From Methylomonas paludis (lineage in GTDB: Bacteria > Pseudomonadota > Gammaproteobacteria > Methylococcales > Methylomonadaceae), in contig NZ_CP073754.1 in the NCBI RefSeq assembly GCF_018734325.1, forward strand, positions 868,001 through 932,000: a stretch of DNA of 64,000 nt, given 5' to 3'. Positions 8,856 to 18,980 of the stretch are shown here, in pieces. Positions within the stretch are counted from its first letter, which is position 1. Every line of letters starts with the position of its first letter. The notes under the pieces are model-generated. The model had not been told where the DNA came from, did no database searches, and saw nothing but the letters and a program-made list of their open reading frames with translations. The position numbers and the translations under genes are program-made.

Positions 8856-9544
8856 GGCTGCCAGGCCATATTGACTGGCTTCATAGCGCACAAGCGCTGC
8901 AGCAGATTTTGAAAATGGGCTCGTGGAATTTCTTCAGCGCCCAAACTCAGCAAATGAGCGCTGCTTACCTGACAATCGATTAATTGATAACCCCAGGCAC
9001 TCAGCTGTTTAACCAGATTAACAAACACCACTTTCGAGGCATCGGTTTCCCGGTGAAACATCGACTCGCCAAAAAACACCTGACCGATCGCCACCCCATA
9101 CAAACCGCCAACCAATTGCCCATCCTGCCAGGCTTCCACACTATGCGCCAAGCCCAGCTTATGCAGATTTTCAAAGGCCTGTATCATCTCCGGAATAATC
9201 CAGGTGCCGGCCTGTTCCCGGCGAGGAGCCGCGCAAGCCCGAATCACTTGCGGAAAATCCCGGTCAAAATAAATATCAAAAAGCTGTTTACGCAGGGTTT
9301 TTTGTAAACTGCGCGAGACCTTGAGTTTATCGGGAAACAGCACTAAACGCGGATTGGGAGACCACCATAAAATCGGCTCTCCCGGATTGTACCAAGGGAA
9401 AATCCCTTGCCGGTAAGCATTAACCAAGCGGGGGGCCGACAAACAGCCCCCGTAAGCCAGCAAGCCATTGGGTTCAGCCAGGGCCAGGGCAGGGTTAGGG
9501 AATGCCTGATGTGGGCTTAAAGGATCAAGGGCCTTGATTTGCAT
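8852..9544 (-). CDS. aat: leucyl/phenylalanyl-tRNA--protein transferase
   Basis: A 230-residue enzyme that adds Leu or Phe to proteins with N-terminal Arg or Lys, marking them for ClpAPS degradation. Family motifs are [73 protein letters not shown] and DCQV near the end. The frame is open up to a TTG at 9610, but the ATG at 9544 gives the usual length (E. coli Aat has about 234 residues). It overlaps bpt by 4 bp, so both N-degron transferases are co-translated. Confidence 0.93.
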   Translation of the reverse strand: MQIKALDPLSPHQAFPNPALALAEPNGLLAYGGCLSAPRLVNAYRQGIFPWYNPGEPILWWSPNPRLVLFPDKLKVSRSLQKTLRKQLFDIYFDRDFPQVIRACAAPRREQAGTWIIPEMIQAFENLHKLGLAHSVEAWQDGQLVGGLYGVAIGQVFFGESMFHRETDASKVVFVNLVKQLSAWGYQLIDCQVSSAHLLSLGAEEIPRAHFQNLLQRLCAMKPVNMAWQP

Positions 9545-9613
9545 AAATAAGTCCAGCCTGACTGGGATGAGTACCGGATTGCCGCCCAGTTCAGGCGGCA
9601 GCGCCGGCAAAAC

Positions 9614-9650
9614 CCGATAGTGCCAGCCCCGGCCGGGCTGGCACTATCGG
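9614..9650 (-). terminator. long perfect hairpin after trxB
   Basis: CCGATAGTGCCAGCCC and its exact complement flank a 5-base loop, starting right after the trxB stop. On the minus strand the stem is followed by GTTTT. It could act as a terminator or attenuator between trxB and aat, although the T-tract is short. Confidence 0.5.
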
Positions 9651-11090
<1,440 letters not shown>

Positions 11091-13385
11091 ATGGTTGCTG
11101 TTATTGAAGAAAAAGCGGCGCGAGGTTTGCGCGAAATCATAATGCTAATGGCCGTCAGCGGAGCCTTGTTTTTTGTACTTGCTCTGGTGACCTTCAGTTC
11201 ACATGATCCAGGCTGGAGTCACAGCCCAACTTATGACAGCCTGCATAATGCCTGCGGCCTGTTCGGCGCCTGGCTGGCTGATTTTCTGCTCAGCTTTTTG
11301 GGGCTTACCGCCTATCTGATACCGATCATGATCTTCTGTTTGGGCTTGATTATTTACAATCCGGCCAAACCGCAAAATCGGGCCGGTCGGTTATTACAAT
11401 GTCTGAGCGGCTTTATTTTTACCATCATTTCCGGTTCGGCCATCTTCTTTCTGCATCTGTATTTCCTGCGCAACAAAATCGATTTACCGGACACGCCGGG
11501 CGGCATCATAGGCCGTGAAGTCGGCGAACTGCTGGCAAAAATGCTGGGTAATTCCGGCTCCAATCTGTTGATACTGGCCGTGTTCATGATCGGTATCACC
11601 CTGCTTACCGGCCTGTCCTGGTTAGGCTTGATGAACGGCATAGGCAAAGGCCTGCTGGGCATGTTCGGGCTATTGGAACCCGAGCGTAATACCGCCGATA
11701 GCCGTTATACCGGCGAACCAAACCAGACACCCGACAACCGCAAAAAGCGGGCTGCCGCGCCGGTAGCCGGTAGCCCCGACAAACCCAAAAAAACCCGCTT
11801 GCCCGCTGCCGTCAAAGCAGTTGCGCCAGAAACGCCACTCAAAGCCCAACTCCCCCGCAAACCGGCCAAAGCGGCTGAAGATTTTACCCCCAGCGAGTAT
11901 CTCAATGCCTTGCCGCCCCTATCCTTACTGGAACAGCGCGAAATAAAAGTCAAACGCTATTCCACCGTGGAACTGGATGCCATCTCCCGTCAGGTAGAAG
12001 ACGTATTGCTCGACTACGGCATTTCCGCCGAAGTGGAAGCCGTGCATCCCGGCCCGGTGATTACCCGTTTCGAACTGCGTCTGGCCGCCGGGGTAAAAGT
12101 CAGCCGCATCAGCAGCCTGTCCAAAGATCTGGCGCGCGGCCTGTCGGTCACCAGCGTACGCATAGTCGAAATCATCGAAGGCAAATCCGTTATCGGCCTG
12201 GAAATTCCCAATCAGGAACGGGAAATGGTGTCCTTGCGGGATTTACTGGTCTCCGATGAATTTGAGCATGCCAAATCCAAACTCAGCATCGCCATGGGTA
12301 AAGACATCTCCGGACATCCGGTAGTCGCCGATCTGGGCAAAATGCCGCACGCCCTGGTAGCCGGCACCACCGGCTCCGGAAAATCGGTCGCCATCAACAC
12401 CATGATCCTCAGCCTGCTGTATAAAGCCCGGCCCGAAGACGTGCGGTTGATCATGATAGACCCAAAAATGCTGGAACTCTCAGTTTACGAAGGTATCCCC
12501 CATCTGCTGACGCCAGTAGTTACCGATATGAAAGATGCCCAAAACGCCTTGCGCTGGGCGGTAGCGGAAATGGAACGCCGTTATAAATTAATGTCCAAGT
12601 TGGGGGTACGCAATATAGCCGGTTTCAATCAGGTGATCAAAGAAGCCGATGCCGCCGGCAAACCGGTGCGCGATCCGCTGTTCCGCGCCGAAACCCCAAT
12701 CGCCCCGGCTGATTATCCAACCCTGAGCACCTTGCCCAGCATCGTCATCGTCATCGACGAACTGGCCGATATGATGATGGTGGTGGGTAAAAAAGTCGAA
12801 GAACTGATTGCCCGGCTGGCCCAGAAAGCCAGAGCCGCCGGTATCCATTTAGTGCTGGCCACCCAAAGACCTTCGGTAGATGTGCTCACCGGCCTGATCA
12901 AAGCCAACGTACCCACCCGTATCTCCTTTCAGGTATCCTCACGCATAGACTCCAGAACCATTATCGACCAGGGCGGAGCGGAAACCCTGCTGGGCAACGG
13001 CGATATGCTGTTTTTACCGTCCGGCACCAGCATCCCCATTCGCGCCCACGGCGCTTTTGTCGACGACCACGAAGTCCATCAAGTCGTCGAATTTCTCAAG
13101 AAAACCGGCCCAACCAACTATCTGGACGAAATAACCCAGGAACGTACCGATACCGGTGATGTGCTTGGCCCGGACAGCGATGGCGCCGAAACCGACACCC
13201 TGTACGATGAAGCCGTGCAATTCGTCACCGAATCCCGCAAAGCCTCAATTTCCAGCGTCCAGCGCCGCTTTAAAATCGGCTATAACCGCGCCGCCCGTAT
13301 CATCGAAGATATGGAAAACGCCGGCGTAGTCAGCCCGGCAGAAACCAACGGCACCCGCGAAGTGCTCGCACCGCCGCCACGCTGA
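11091..13385 (+). CDS. ftsK: DNA translocase FtsK
   Basis: A 764-residue septal DNA pump that clears chromosome ends during division and activates XerCD at dif. The N-terminus has four hydrophobic segments (about residues 18-200). A Pro/Lys/Ala-rich linker (about 205-265) is short compared with E. coli FtsK. The motor domain has Walker A GTTGSGKS near residue 425 and Walker [19 protein letters not shown] sequence near 550. The C-terminal winged-helix gamma domain ([22 protein letters not shown]) recognises KOPS. Length is typical of the compact FtsK/SpoIIIE class. Two small membrane-protein genes follow closely. Confidence 0.96.
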   Translation: MVAVIEEKAARGLREIIMLMAVSGALFFVLALVTFSSHDPGWSHSPTYDSLHNACGLFGAWLADFLLSFLGLTAYLIPIMIFCLGLIIYNPAKPQNRAGRLLQCLSGFIFTIISGSAIFFLHLYFLRNKIDLPDTPGGIIGREVGELLAKMLGNSGSNLLILAVFMIGITLLTGLSWLGLMNGIGKGLLGMFGLLEPERNTADSRYTGEPNQTPDNRKKRAAAPVAGSPDKPKKTRLPAAVKAVAPETPLKAQLPRKPAKAAEDFTPSEYLNALPPLSLLEQREIKVKRYSTVELDAISRQVEDVLLDYGISAEVEAVHPGPVITRFELRLAAGVKVSRISSLSKDLARGLSVTSVRIVEIIEGKSVIGLEIPNQEREMVSLRDLLVSDEFEHAKSKLSIAMGKDISGHPVVADLGKMPHALVAGTTGSGKSVAINTMILSLLYKARPEDVRLIMIDPKMLELSVYEGIPHLLTPVVTDMKDAQNALRWAVAEMERRYKLMSKLGVRNIAGFNQVIKEADAAGKPVRDPLFRAETPIAPADYPTLSTLPSIVIVIDELADMMMVVGKKVEELIARLAQKARAAGIHLVLATQRPSVDVLTGLIKANVPTRISFQVSSRIDSRTIIDQGGAETLLGNGDMLFLPSGTSIPIRAHGAFVDDHEVHQVVEFLKKTGPTNYLDEITQERTDTGDVLGPDSDGAETDTLYDEAVQFVTESRKASISSVQRRFKIGYNRAARIIEDMENAGVVSPAETNGTREVLAPPPR

Positions 13386-13390
13386 TTAAC

Positions 13391-13579
13391 ATGCCGTTAG
13401 CCATCCAGGGTATTTTGCTGATTGTCACACTGGCCGCATTGGGCGGCTGGTATCTCACTCATGGCAAAGCCCAGGACACCCCAGTCAAAGTCATGATGTT
13501 TGTCGGCTATTTCTGGTTGCTGGCCTTCCTGCAACTCTTATTATTTGCCGCCGGCTATTATTTGCGCCAATACTTTTAA
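13391..13579 (+). CDS. small two-helix membrane protein
   Basis: A 62-residue protein with two hydrophobic helices (about residues 4-24 and 35-57) joined by a short polar loop (THGKAQDTPVK). I do not recognise the family. It begins 5 bp after the ftsK stop and ends 12 bp before the SemiSWEET-type gene, so it is probably co-transcribed with both. The codon use looks like its neighbours. Confidence 0.6.
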   Translation: MPLAIQGILLIVTLAALGGWYLTHGKAQDTPVKVMMFVGYFWLLAFLQLLLFAAGYYLRQYF

Positions 13580-13591
13580 AATAAAAAAACT

Positions 13592-13864
13592 ATGGATATC
13601 TCGCCCGAAATCATCGGCTATCTGGCTGCGACCCTCACCACCGGCTCATTTCTGCCCCAGGCCGTCAAAACCATCAAAACCCGCGAAACCCATGCCTTAT
13701 CCCTAGGCATGTACAGCATGTTCGCCGCCGGCGTATTTTTCTGGCTGATTTACGGCATTTATCTATCCAACAAAGCCATCATCATCGCCAACGCCATCAC
13801 CTTCGTCCTCGCCGCCCTGATCCTCGGCTTCAAACTCTACAACACCTGGCGCGGCAAAGAATAA
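13592..13864 (+). CDS. SemiSWEET-type PQ-loop sugar transporter
   Basis: A 90-residue, three-helix MtN3/saliva (SemiSWEET) protein. These dimerise to form a small facilitator for sugars across the inner membrane. The PQ motif is in FLPQAVKTIKTRETHALSLGMY, followed by FFWLIYGIYLSNKAIIIANAITFVLAALIL with the substrate-site Asn. Length is normal for the family. It lies directly downstream of ftsK and the two-helix protein. The transported substrate cannot be told from the sequence. Confidence 0.85.
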   Translation: MDISPEIIGYLAATLTTGSFLPQAVKTIKTRETHALSLGMYSMFAAGVFFWLIYGIYLSNKAIIIANAITFVLAALILGFKLYNTWRGKE

Positions 13865-14495
13865 GACTAGGTTTACGCGGAATTGATACCGCTTTTTGTT
13901 TACCAAATTACCTCAGGTTCAAACCAAGCAACCGGTTTTTTTTTTGAAAAAGGTTATGTTTGCGTTAATAGTTGCTGCCGGTTTTGTGACTACTCAGCGT
14001 CCAAGTATCTCTTTAAAGCACAGGTGTTAGTAGGATGTGCTGAACGATAGTGAAGCGCATCATTCGAAGCCAAGTACTTGTTTAAAAAGATCAGCAACCT
14101 TACACAGAGTAATTACCCGGTTTTTTGCTTACAAAATGTCCTCAACTTAAGCCAACCAGCCAGGTAGGGTGGCTTCGCCGCCAGGCAAGCCACCAACGCT
14201 TAAAGGCTGTTTGGTGTTTAGCTCTCGCGAAAACACTCCGCGTGCGGGCTACTATAATCGGTGTCATCGCGGCCCGTAGCCTCAATGCAACAAAGTGGAA
14301 TCGAGGGATTCAACAATGTCCTGTACAGCTTGAACCAAATATTACCAATATTGCCTTTAAATACAGACATGTATAAGATGTGCTGAACGGAGAGAAGCGC
14401 ATCAATCGCGGCAAATGCTTGCTAAGCACTCAACGTCAAAGTACCCCTTAACTTAAACGGCGCGATTCAAACACTTCAGTCAGTTCAACACAGCT
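13865..14495. other. intergenic repeat cluster
   Basis: No gene seen. It contains a complete family C MITE (13986-14116), a family B hairpin with compensatory stem change (ggtggctt/aagccacc, about 14164-14238), a family A copy near 14274-14308 and a second, partial family C copy near 14376-14430. The order shows repeats inserted next to each other between convergent genes. Confidence 0.6.
13986..14116. mobile_element. family C MITE with 8-bp target duplication
   Basis: A 131-bp element with ends GTGACTACTCAG / CAGAGTAATTAC, flanked on both sides by the same 8 bases CCGGTTTT (13978-13985 and 14117-14124). The surrounding sequence (ttatgtttgcgttaata ... ttttttgctta) recurs without the insertion near 32998-33035, which looks like a related unoccupied site. 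Non-coding. Confidence 0.75.
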
Positions 14496-15563
14496 TTAAC
14501 TCAAAAAACCATAATCCGTATAACCCACCGGCCCCGGACTATAAAAACTCTCCGGCTTAGCCGCATTCAACTCAGCCCCGGTTTTAAACCGCAACGGCAA
14601 ATCCGGATTAGCCAGAAAACTCACCCCAAAAGCCACAGCGTCAATGCCACCTTGTGCCAAGGCTTGATTGGCTTCCGCCGCAGAATAGCCCATATTTGCA
14701 ATCAGCGTGCCGCGATAAATCTCCCGAATCGGCGTCAGCACATCACCGTGCTGGATACCAAAAAAATCGCCGCGCATCACATGCAGATAGGCCAGATCAT
14801 AGCCATTCAGCGTTTCCGCCAGCCAGCTCACCAAGGCCAGCGGATCGCTATCGATCATACTGTTAAAACTGTTCAGCGGCGAAATCCGCAGCCCCACCCG
14901 GTCACTGCCCCACACCTCAGAAACCGCCTCCACCACCTCCAGTAACAACCTGGCCCGGTTTTCAATGCTGCCGCCATAAGGGCCGCTACGCTTATTGGCG
15001 CCATCGCGCAAAAACGAATCCAGTAGATAACCATTAGCACCATGAACTTCCACGCCATCAAAACCGGCCAACTCAGCATTAATGGCCGCCTGCTTAAAGC
15101 CCGCCACAATACCGGGTAACTCGGCATCATCCAGCTCACGCGGCAGCACATAAGGCTGCTTACCCTGCGGAGTATGTACCTCATCACCAGTAATGGCGAT
15201 AGCGCTGGGTGCTACCGGCTGAGCGCCATCATTCAATAAAGGATGGCAAGCCCGGCCACCATGCCAGATTTGTAAAAATATTTTGCCGCCGGCAGCGTGC
15301 ACAGCATCCGTGGTCAGTTTCCACCCGGCAACCTGTTCAGTCGAATAAATACCCGGTTCATGCCAGAACGCCGAATGACCGGCTATCGCCATAGTGGCTT
15401 CGGCAATAATCAGACCGGCACTGGCGCGCTGACTGTAATATTCAGCCATTAAAGCATTAGGCACATGGCCGGCATCGGCACGGGTGCGCGTCAAAGGTGC
15501 CATCAGAATCCGATTGGCAATAGTTAAGCTGCCAAGCTGAAGTGGAGTGAATAAATCGGTCAT
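14496..15563 (-). CDS. old yellow enzyme family alkene reductase (NemA-like)
   Basis: A 355-residue FMN-dependent ene-reductase that uses NAD(P)H to reduce activated C=C bonds or nitro compounds in the cytosol. Motifs are LFTPLQLGSLTIANRILMAPLTRTRA at the N-terminus, LQIWHGGR, GFDGVEVHGANGYLLDSFLRDGANKRSGPYGG (substrate and FMN-site histidine and asparagine), and SFLANPDLPLR near the end. The start ATG at 15563 follows AAAGGA; the frame is open upstream, but that extension does not belong to the family. The physiological substrate is unknown. Confidence 0.9.
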   Translation of the reverse strand: MTDLFTPLQLGSLTIANRILMAPLTRTRADAGHVPNALMAEYYSQRASAGLIIAEATMAIAGHSAFWHEPGIYSTEQVAGWKLTTDAVHAAGGKIFLQIWHGGRACHPLLNDGAQPVAPSAIAITGDEVHTPQGKQPYVLPRELDDAELPGIVAGFKQAAINAELAGFDGVEVHGANGYLLDSFLRDGANKRSGPYGGSIENRARLLLEVVEAVSEVWGSDRVGLRISPLNSFNSMIDSDPLALVSWLAETLNGYDLAYLHVMRGDFFGIQHGDVLTPIREIYRGTLIANMGYSAAEANQALAQGGIDAVAFGVSFLANPDLPLRFKTGAELNAAKPESFYSPGPVGYTDYGFLS

Positions 15564-15724
15564 CTTTTTTAATCCTTTAGGTTTAGGGTTCCGGAAATAC
15601 CAATCTGTCGGCAAGTGTTTAAAAATATGCTGCCGGCTCAGGTAAAATAGTCCGCAGTCACTGACGGCAGACCAGCCGTCCAGATCATAACCCATTGCTG
15701 CCATGTGTTGGCGGGAGATTAAAC

Positions 15725-16072
15725 ATGAAGTCAACAATTTTACTCATCAACCTGATGTTGATATCCACCTATCCGCTTGCCCAGGCCGGCACCCTGACCA
15801 GCACAGACTGGACCCCGGCCAATTGCGGCACCAAGCCCCAATCCCCAAGCATAGATGGACACGATGTGTCCAGCTATAACCAAAGCGTCAAAGCCCTCAA
15901 CGAATGGCAACAACAAGCCAGAATTTATTACGAATGTCTGGTCAAAGAAGCCAACACCGATAATGCTATTATTGCCGAATCGGCCAACCGCCAACAAAAC
16001 GAATACCGGCAAAACTTCGAAAACATCACCAGCACCATAGATGCCGCCAAGCAAAAACTGGAAAAAAAGTAA
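15725..16072 (+). CDS. small secreted protein, unknown
   Basis: 115 residues beginning with a clear signal peptide (MKSTILLINLMLISTYPLAQAG). The mature part has two cysteines (NCG..., YECL) and ends in a helix rich in Gln/Asn/Glu (ANRQQNEYRQNFENITSTIDAAKQKLEKK) that could form a coiled coil. I do not recognise the family. GGGAG precedes the ATG. It lies 56 bp upstream of cobO on the same strand but has no evident functional link to it. Confidence 0.65.
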   Translation: MKSTILLINLMLISTYPLAQAGTLTSTDWTPANCGTKPQSPSIDGHDVSSYNQSVKALNEWQQQARIYYECLVKEANTDNAIIAESANRQQNEYRQNFENITSTIDAAKQKLEKK

Positions 16073-16128
16073 CAGCGGCATCACTGGAGTCGCTGCCGCT
16101 GTTCCGACAAACTCCCATTTAAACAAAT

Positions 16129-16665
16129 ATGAAAAGCAAAGAAAGACGTAACGGCGTAGTACTGGTACACACCGGTACCGGCAAAGGCAAATCATCCAGC
16201 GCCTTCGGCATGGTATTCCGGGCCGCCGGCTGGGGCATGAAGGTACTGGTCATCCAATTTATCAAAGGCCAATGGCAAACCGGCGAACAAAAAGCCGCCA
16301 GCCGCTTTGACAACATCGAATGGCATGCCTTAGGCGATGGATTTACCTGGGATACCAAAAATCCGGCCCAGGACATCCAAACCACTCAGGACATCTGGGC
16401 ATTCTGCAAACAAAAAATCGCCACCGGCGCTTACGACCTGGTGGTACTGGATGAAATAAACTATTGCTGTGATTACCAATGGCTAAGCGGAGCCGAAATC
16501 GCCCAATTTATTCGCGAAGAAAAGCCGGCCTGGGTACATCTGGTCATGACCGGCCGCGGCGCCCCGCCGGAATTAATAGCCATAGCCGACACCGTCACCG
16601 AGATGCAGAAAATTAAACATGCATTCGATGGCGGCATAAAAGCCGAACAGGGTGTAGAATTTTAA
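16129..16665 (+). CDS. cobO: cob(I)yrinic acid a,c-diamide adenosyltransferase
   Basis: A 178-residue CobO/BtuR/CobA-type enzyme. It transfers the adenosyl group of ATP to reduced corrinoid, giving adenosylcobalamin, and serves de novo synthesis and salvage. The P-loop HTGTGKGKSSSAFG is near the N-terminus, followed by GMKVLVIQFIKGQW, then DLVVLDEINYCCDY and LVMTGRGAPPELI. Full length. No other cobalamin gene and no cobalamin riboswitch are in the vicinity, so it probably acts alone here. Confidence 0.95.
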   Translation: MKSKERRNGVVLVHTGTGKGKSSSAFGMVFRAAGWGMKVLVIQFIKGQWQTGEQKAASRFDNIEWHALGDGFTWDTKNPAQDIQTTQDIWAFCKQKIATGAYDLVVLDEINYCCDYQWLSGAEIAQFIREEKPAWVHLVMTGRGAPPELIAIADTVTEMQKIKHAFDGGIKAEQGVEF

Positions 16666-16709
16666 GCTGAAAAAAAATCGGGTATCTGGCAAAATCTGCG
16701 CCCTTAACC

Positions 16710-16761
16710 TGAGAGCCGGCCCGATAAAGGCCGGGGCATAGCGATGTAATACCGGCTCTCA
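16710..16761. other. nested inverted repeat between cobO and SnoaL-like gene
   Basis: TGAGAGCCGG at 16710-16719 pairs exactly with CCGGCTCTCA at 16752-16761, and an inner CCGGCCC...GGCCGG arm sits on the 5' side. It could form a 10-bp outer stem with an internal hairpin. There is no T-tract for a simple terminator, and the role is unknown. Confidence 0.5.
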
Positions 16762-16795
16762 AGCACCATGAACCTTAACTTTACCAAAAAACACC

Positions 16796-17203
16796 ATGCC
16801 ACAAGCCACTCAACTGATCCAACAATATTATCAAGCGTTTAACAACGGCGATATGGACACCTTTCTCAGCCTGCTCACCGATGACGTGATCCATGATATC
16901 AACCAGGGTGGCCGAGAAGTAGGCAAAGCCGCATTCACCACATTCATGCAAAAAATGAATCACCATTACCGCGAACAGTTGGAAGATATCGTCGTCCTCA
17001 GCAACCAGGACGGCAGCCGTGCCGCAGCAGAATTTGTAGTACTGGGTGAATACCTCAATACCGACGAAGGGCTGCCGGAAGCCAACGGCCAAAAATATCG
17101 CCTGCCGGCCGGCGCATTTTTTGAAATTCGTGACGGCAAAGTAGCCCGCATCACCAACTACTACAACCTTGGCGACTGGATTGCGCAAGTCGATCCAGAG
17201 TAA
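16796..17203 (+). CDS. SnoaL/NTF2-like fold protein
   Basis: A 135-residue protein of the SnoaL/ketosteroid-isomerase-like NTF2 fold. The start (ATQLIQQYYQAFNNGDMDTFLSLLTDDVIHDINQGG) is the classical helix plus cone-forming opening. The end (GAFFEIRDGKVARITNYYNLGDW) is the typical terminal strand pair. Such proteins are small-molecule isomerases, hydrolases or binding proteins; the ligand cannot be told. Single gene preceded by a strong inverted repeat. Confidence 0.8.
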   Translation: MPQATQLIQQYYQAFNNGDMDTFLSLLTDDVIHDINQGGREVGKAAFTTFMQKMNHHYREQLEDIVVLSNQDGSRAAAEFVVLGEYLNTDEGLPEANGQKYRLPAGAFFEIRDGKVARITNYYNLGDWIAQVDPE

Positions 17204-17313
17204 ATCTTCGCCAGATTGAATTGCCGCATTGCTGAGCCAGACTGTTTCGCTTAGAATCCGAAGGGTAATACCCTTCGGATGTGCCGAAAATAACTATAAT
17301 CAGGAGAACAACA

Positions 17314-17673
17314 ATGACTGAAGCAACAAAACTAATGATCGCCGTCATCGGTGTATTTGTCGTCGGCTTTATCATGGTCGGAGCCAACAAGCAGCAAAGC
17401 AACGAAGAAAAAGAATCCGCCGCCCAAATCCGCACCCTGGTTGCCATGCAGGAAATGGCCAACCAAAAATGCCCAAAACTGATACTCAACAAAACCGGAA
17501 CCCAAGTCTTCTTCCCATCCAAAACCGACACCGACAAAACCAGCTATGTCACCATGGAATGGATAGGTGAAAAAGACTCCAACTTCAAAACCGCCTCATG
17601 CACCTTACTGCTGTCATTAGGCGGCGTATCCCGGCTAGTCATAGACGACCAAGTATTGATCGACAAAAAATAG
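17314..17673 (+). CDS. membrane-anchored hypothetical protein
   Basis: 119 residues with one N-terminal membrane helix (about residues 7-25, LMIAVIGVFVVGFIMVGA). It is followed by a basic/acidic stretch (KQQSNEEKESAAQ) and a small soluble domain with two cysteines (NQKCPK and ASCTL). I do not recognise the family. The ATG at 17314 follows CAGGAG and is preferred over upstream GTG 17281. A hairpin that may terminate the transcript lies 17 bp downstream. Confidence 0.65.
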   Translation: MTEATKLMIAVIGVFVVGFIMVGANKQQSNEEKESAAQIRTLVAMQEMANQKCPKLILNKTGTQVFFPSKTDTDKTSYVTMEWIGEKDSNFKTASCTLLLSLGGVSRLVIDDQVLIDKK

Positions 17674-17689
17674 ATACATATCACCACCA

Positions 17690-17719
17690 TCCGGCAAGCC
17701 GCCAACGGCGCTTGCCGGA
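17690..17719 (+). terminator. probable terminator hairpin
   Basis: TCCGGCAAG pairs with CTTGCCGGA around a GC-rich loop, followed a few bases later by ATTTTTA. It lies 17 bp after the preceding stop codon. The distance to the T-run makes it an imperfect intrinsic terminator. Confidence 0.45.
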
Positions 17720-17869
17720 CCCATGATTTTTACGAAAAATCGCCCCGGCCAAATCGGCGGGCCGGTGTCTAAACCACAGCAACAATCAGTAAAACAGCAG
17801 TCGGATCAGCAACAGCAGGCCGTAACTATCCCAGACTATGACTAATAAATTGGACTAAAGAGCAAAAAT

Positions 17870-18193
17870 ATGGCAAAAACGGTTTATAAAGGTGTGCTGA
17901 AAACCTGGAAAGACGACAGAGGTTTTGGTTTTATCCAACCCGACAACGGCGATAAAGATATTTTTGTGCATATCTCATCATTAAAAGGCATGGCGCGTAG
18001 ACCATATCGCGGCGACATCCTGTATTATCAGGTCGGCCAAGATGAAAAAGGCAAATTCAAAGCCATAGACGTACGTATAGAAGGCGTAGCATATCAGCCC
18101 AAAGCAAAAACATTTGCCGGCTGGTGGTTATGGTTATCGGCCCTGATCCTGGCACTCGGCAGTGCAGCAGTGGCGGCTTATCTACAAAAATAA
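17870..18193 (+). CDS. cold-shock domain protein with C-terminal membrane helix
   Basis: 107 residues. The N-terminal ~65 residues form a cold-shock domain with RNP1-like DRGFGFIQPD and RNP2-like DIFVHISSL, which bind single-stranded RNA or DNA. The C-terminus (about 84-105, WWLWLSALILALGSAAVAAYL) is a single membrane helix. This CSD-TM layout, related to the CSD-DUF1294 proteins, would tether the nucleic-acid-binding domain to the inner membrane. The role is unknown. Confidence 0.85.
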   Translation: MAKTVYKGVLKTWKDDRGFGFIQPDNGDKDIFVHISSLKGMARRPYRGDILYYQVGQDEKGKFKAIDVRIEGVAYQPKAKTFAGWWLWLSALILALGSAAVAAYLQK

Positions 18194-18330
18194 TACCGGT
18201 AAACCGGCCGGATAATGGTTTATTCAGGGTAACTACTCAGCATCCAAATCAGGCTAACCCCACGCTGCACAAAAGATTTACGGCAAAATAGTGACAATTT
18301 TTTAAAACCTTTAAACTCAGGGCGTAAGCT

Positions 18331-18975
18331 ATGGAACTTCTACAACATCTGCTCGACATCTTTCTGCATATCGACAAACATCTAACCAATGTCATCAGCG
18401 AATACGGCACCCTCAGTTACGCCATCCTATTCCTGGTGATCTTTATCGAAACCGGCCTGGTCATCATGCCGTTTTTACCCGGCGACTCCCTGCTGTTTGC
18501 CGCCGGCGCCCTGGTAGCGATGGGCGCCTTGGACTTATACACCCTATTGGCCCTACTGATAGCCGCAGCCGTACTCGGCGATACCGTCAACTATCTGATA
18601 GGCCGGCATATCGGCCAGCGCGCCTACAACCTCAGCTGGGTCAACCGCGACCACCTGGACAAAGCCCAAAGCTTTTACCAAACCTATGGCGGCAAAACCA
18701 TCTTGCTGGCCCGGTTTGTGCCGATAGTCAGAACCTTTGCCCCATTCGTAGCCGGCATCGGCCACATGCCTTACGGCTATTTTCTCAGCTATAACCTGAT
18801 CGGCGGTCTGGCCTGGGTACTGATTTGCACATTCGGCGGCTATTTTTTCGGCAATATCCCCATCGTCAAACAAAACTTTGAAATAGTCATCCTGGCCATA
18901 GTCCTGGTATCGGTATTACCGGTCATCATTGAAGTCTGGAAAGAAAAACGCAATCAAGCCCGCCAGCAAGGCTAA
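18331..18975 (+). CDS. DedA/SNARE-associated family membrane protein
   Basis: A 214-residue inner-membrane protein of the DedA (VTT domain) family, whose members act in lipid (undecaprenyl or phospholipid) flipping and membrane homeostasis. Seen are ETGLVIMPFLPGDSLLFAAGAL, LGDTVNYLIGRHIG, and the conserved FVPIVRTFAPFVAGIGHMPYGYFLSYNLIGGLAWV with the essential Arg. Length is usual. It precedes the AI-2E transporter-like gene by 5 bp and is probably in the same operon. Confidence 0.9.
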   Translation: MELLQHLLDIFLHIDKHLTNVISEYGTLSYAILFLVIFIETGLVIMPFLPGDSLLFAAGALVAMGALDLYTLLALLIAAAVLGDTVNYLIGRHIGQRAYNLSWVNRDHLDKAQSFYQTYGGKTILLARFVPIVRTFAPFVAGIGHMPYGYFLSYNLIGGLAWVLICTFGGYFFGNIPIVKQNFEIVILAIVLVSVLPVIIEVWKEKRNQARQQG

Positions 18976-18980
18976 GCAGT

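Noticed and set aside
12588..12848. Antisense open frames within ftsK and other long genes
   Set aside because: They are mirror frames of strongly supported genes with no independent evidence.
16666..16795. Cobalamin riboswitch near cobO
   Set aside because: The structured sequence is downstream of cobO, the upstream gap is only 56 bp, and no B12-box-like sequence was recognised.
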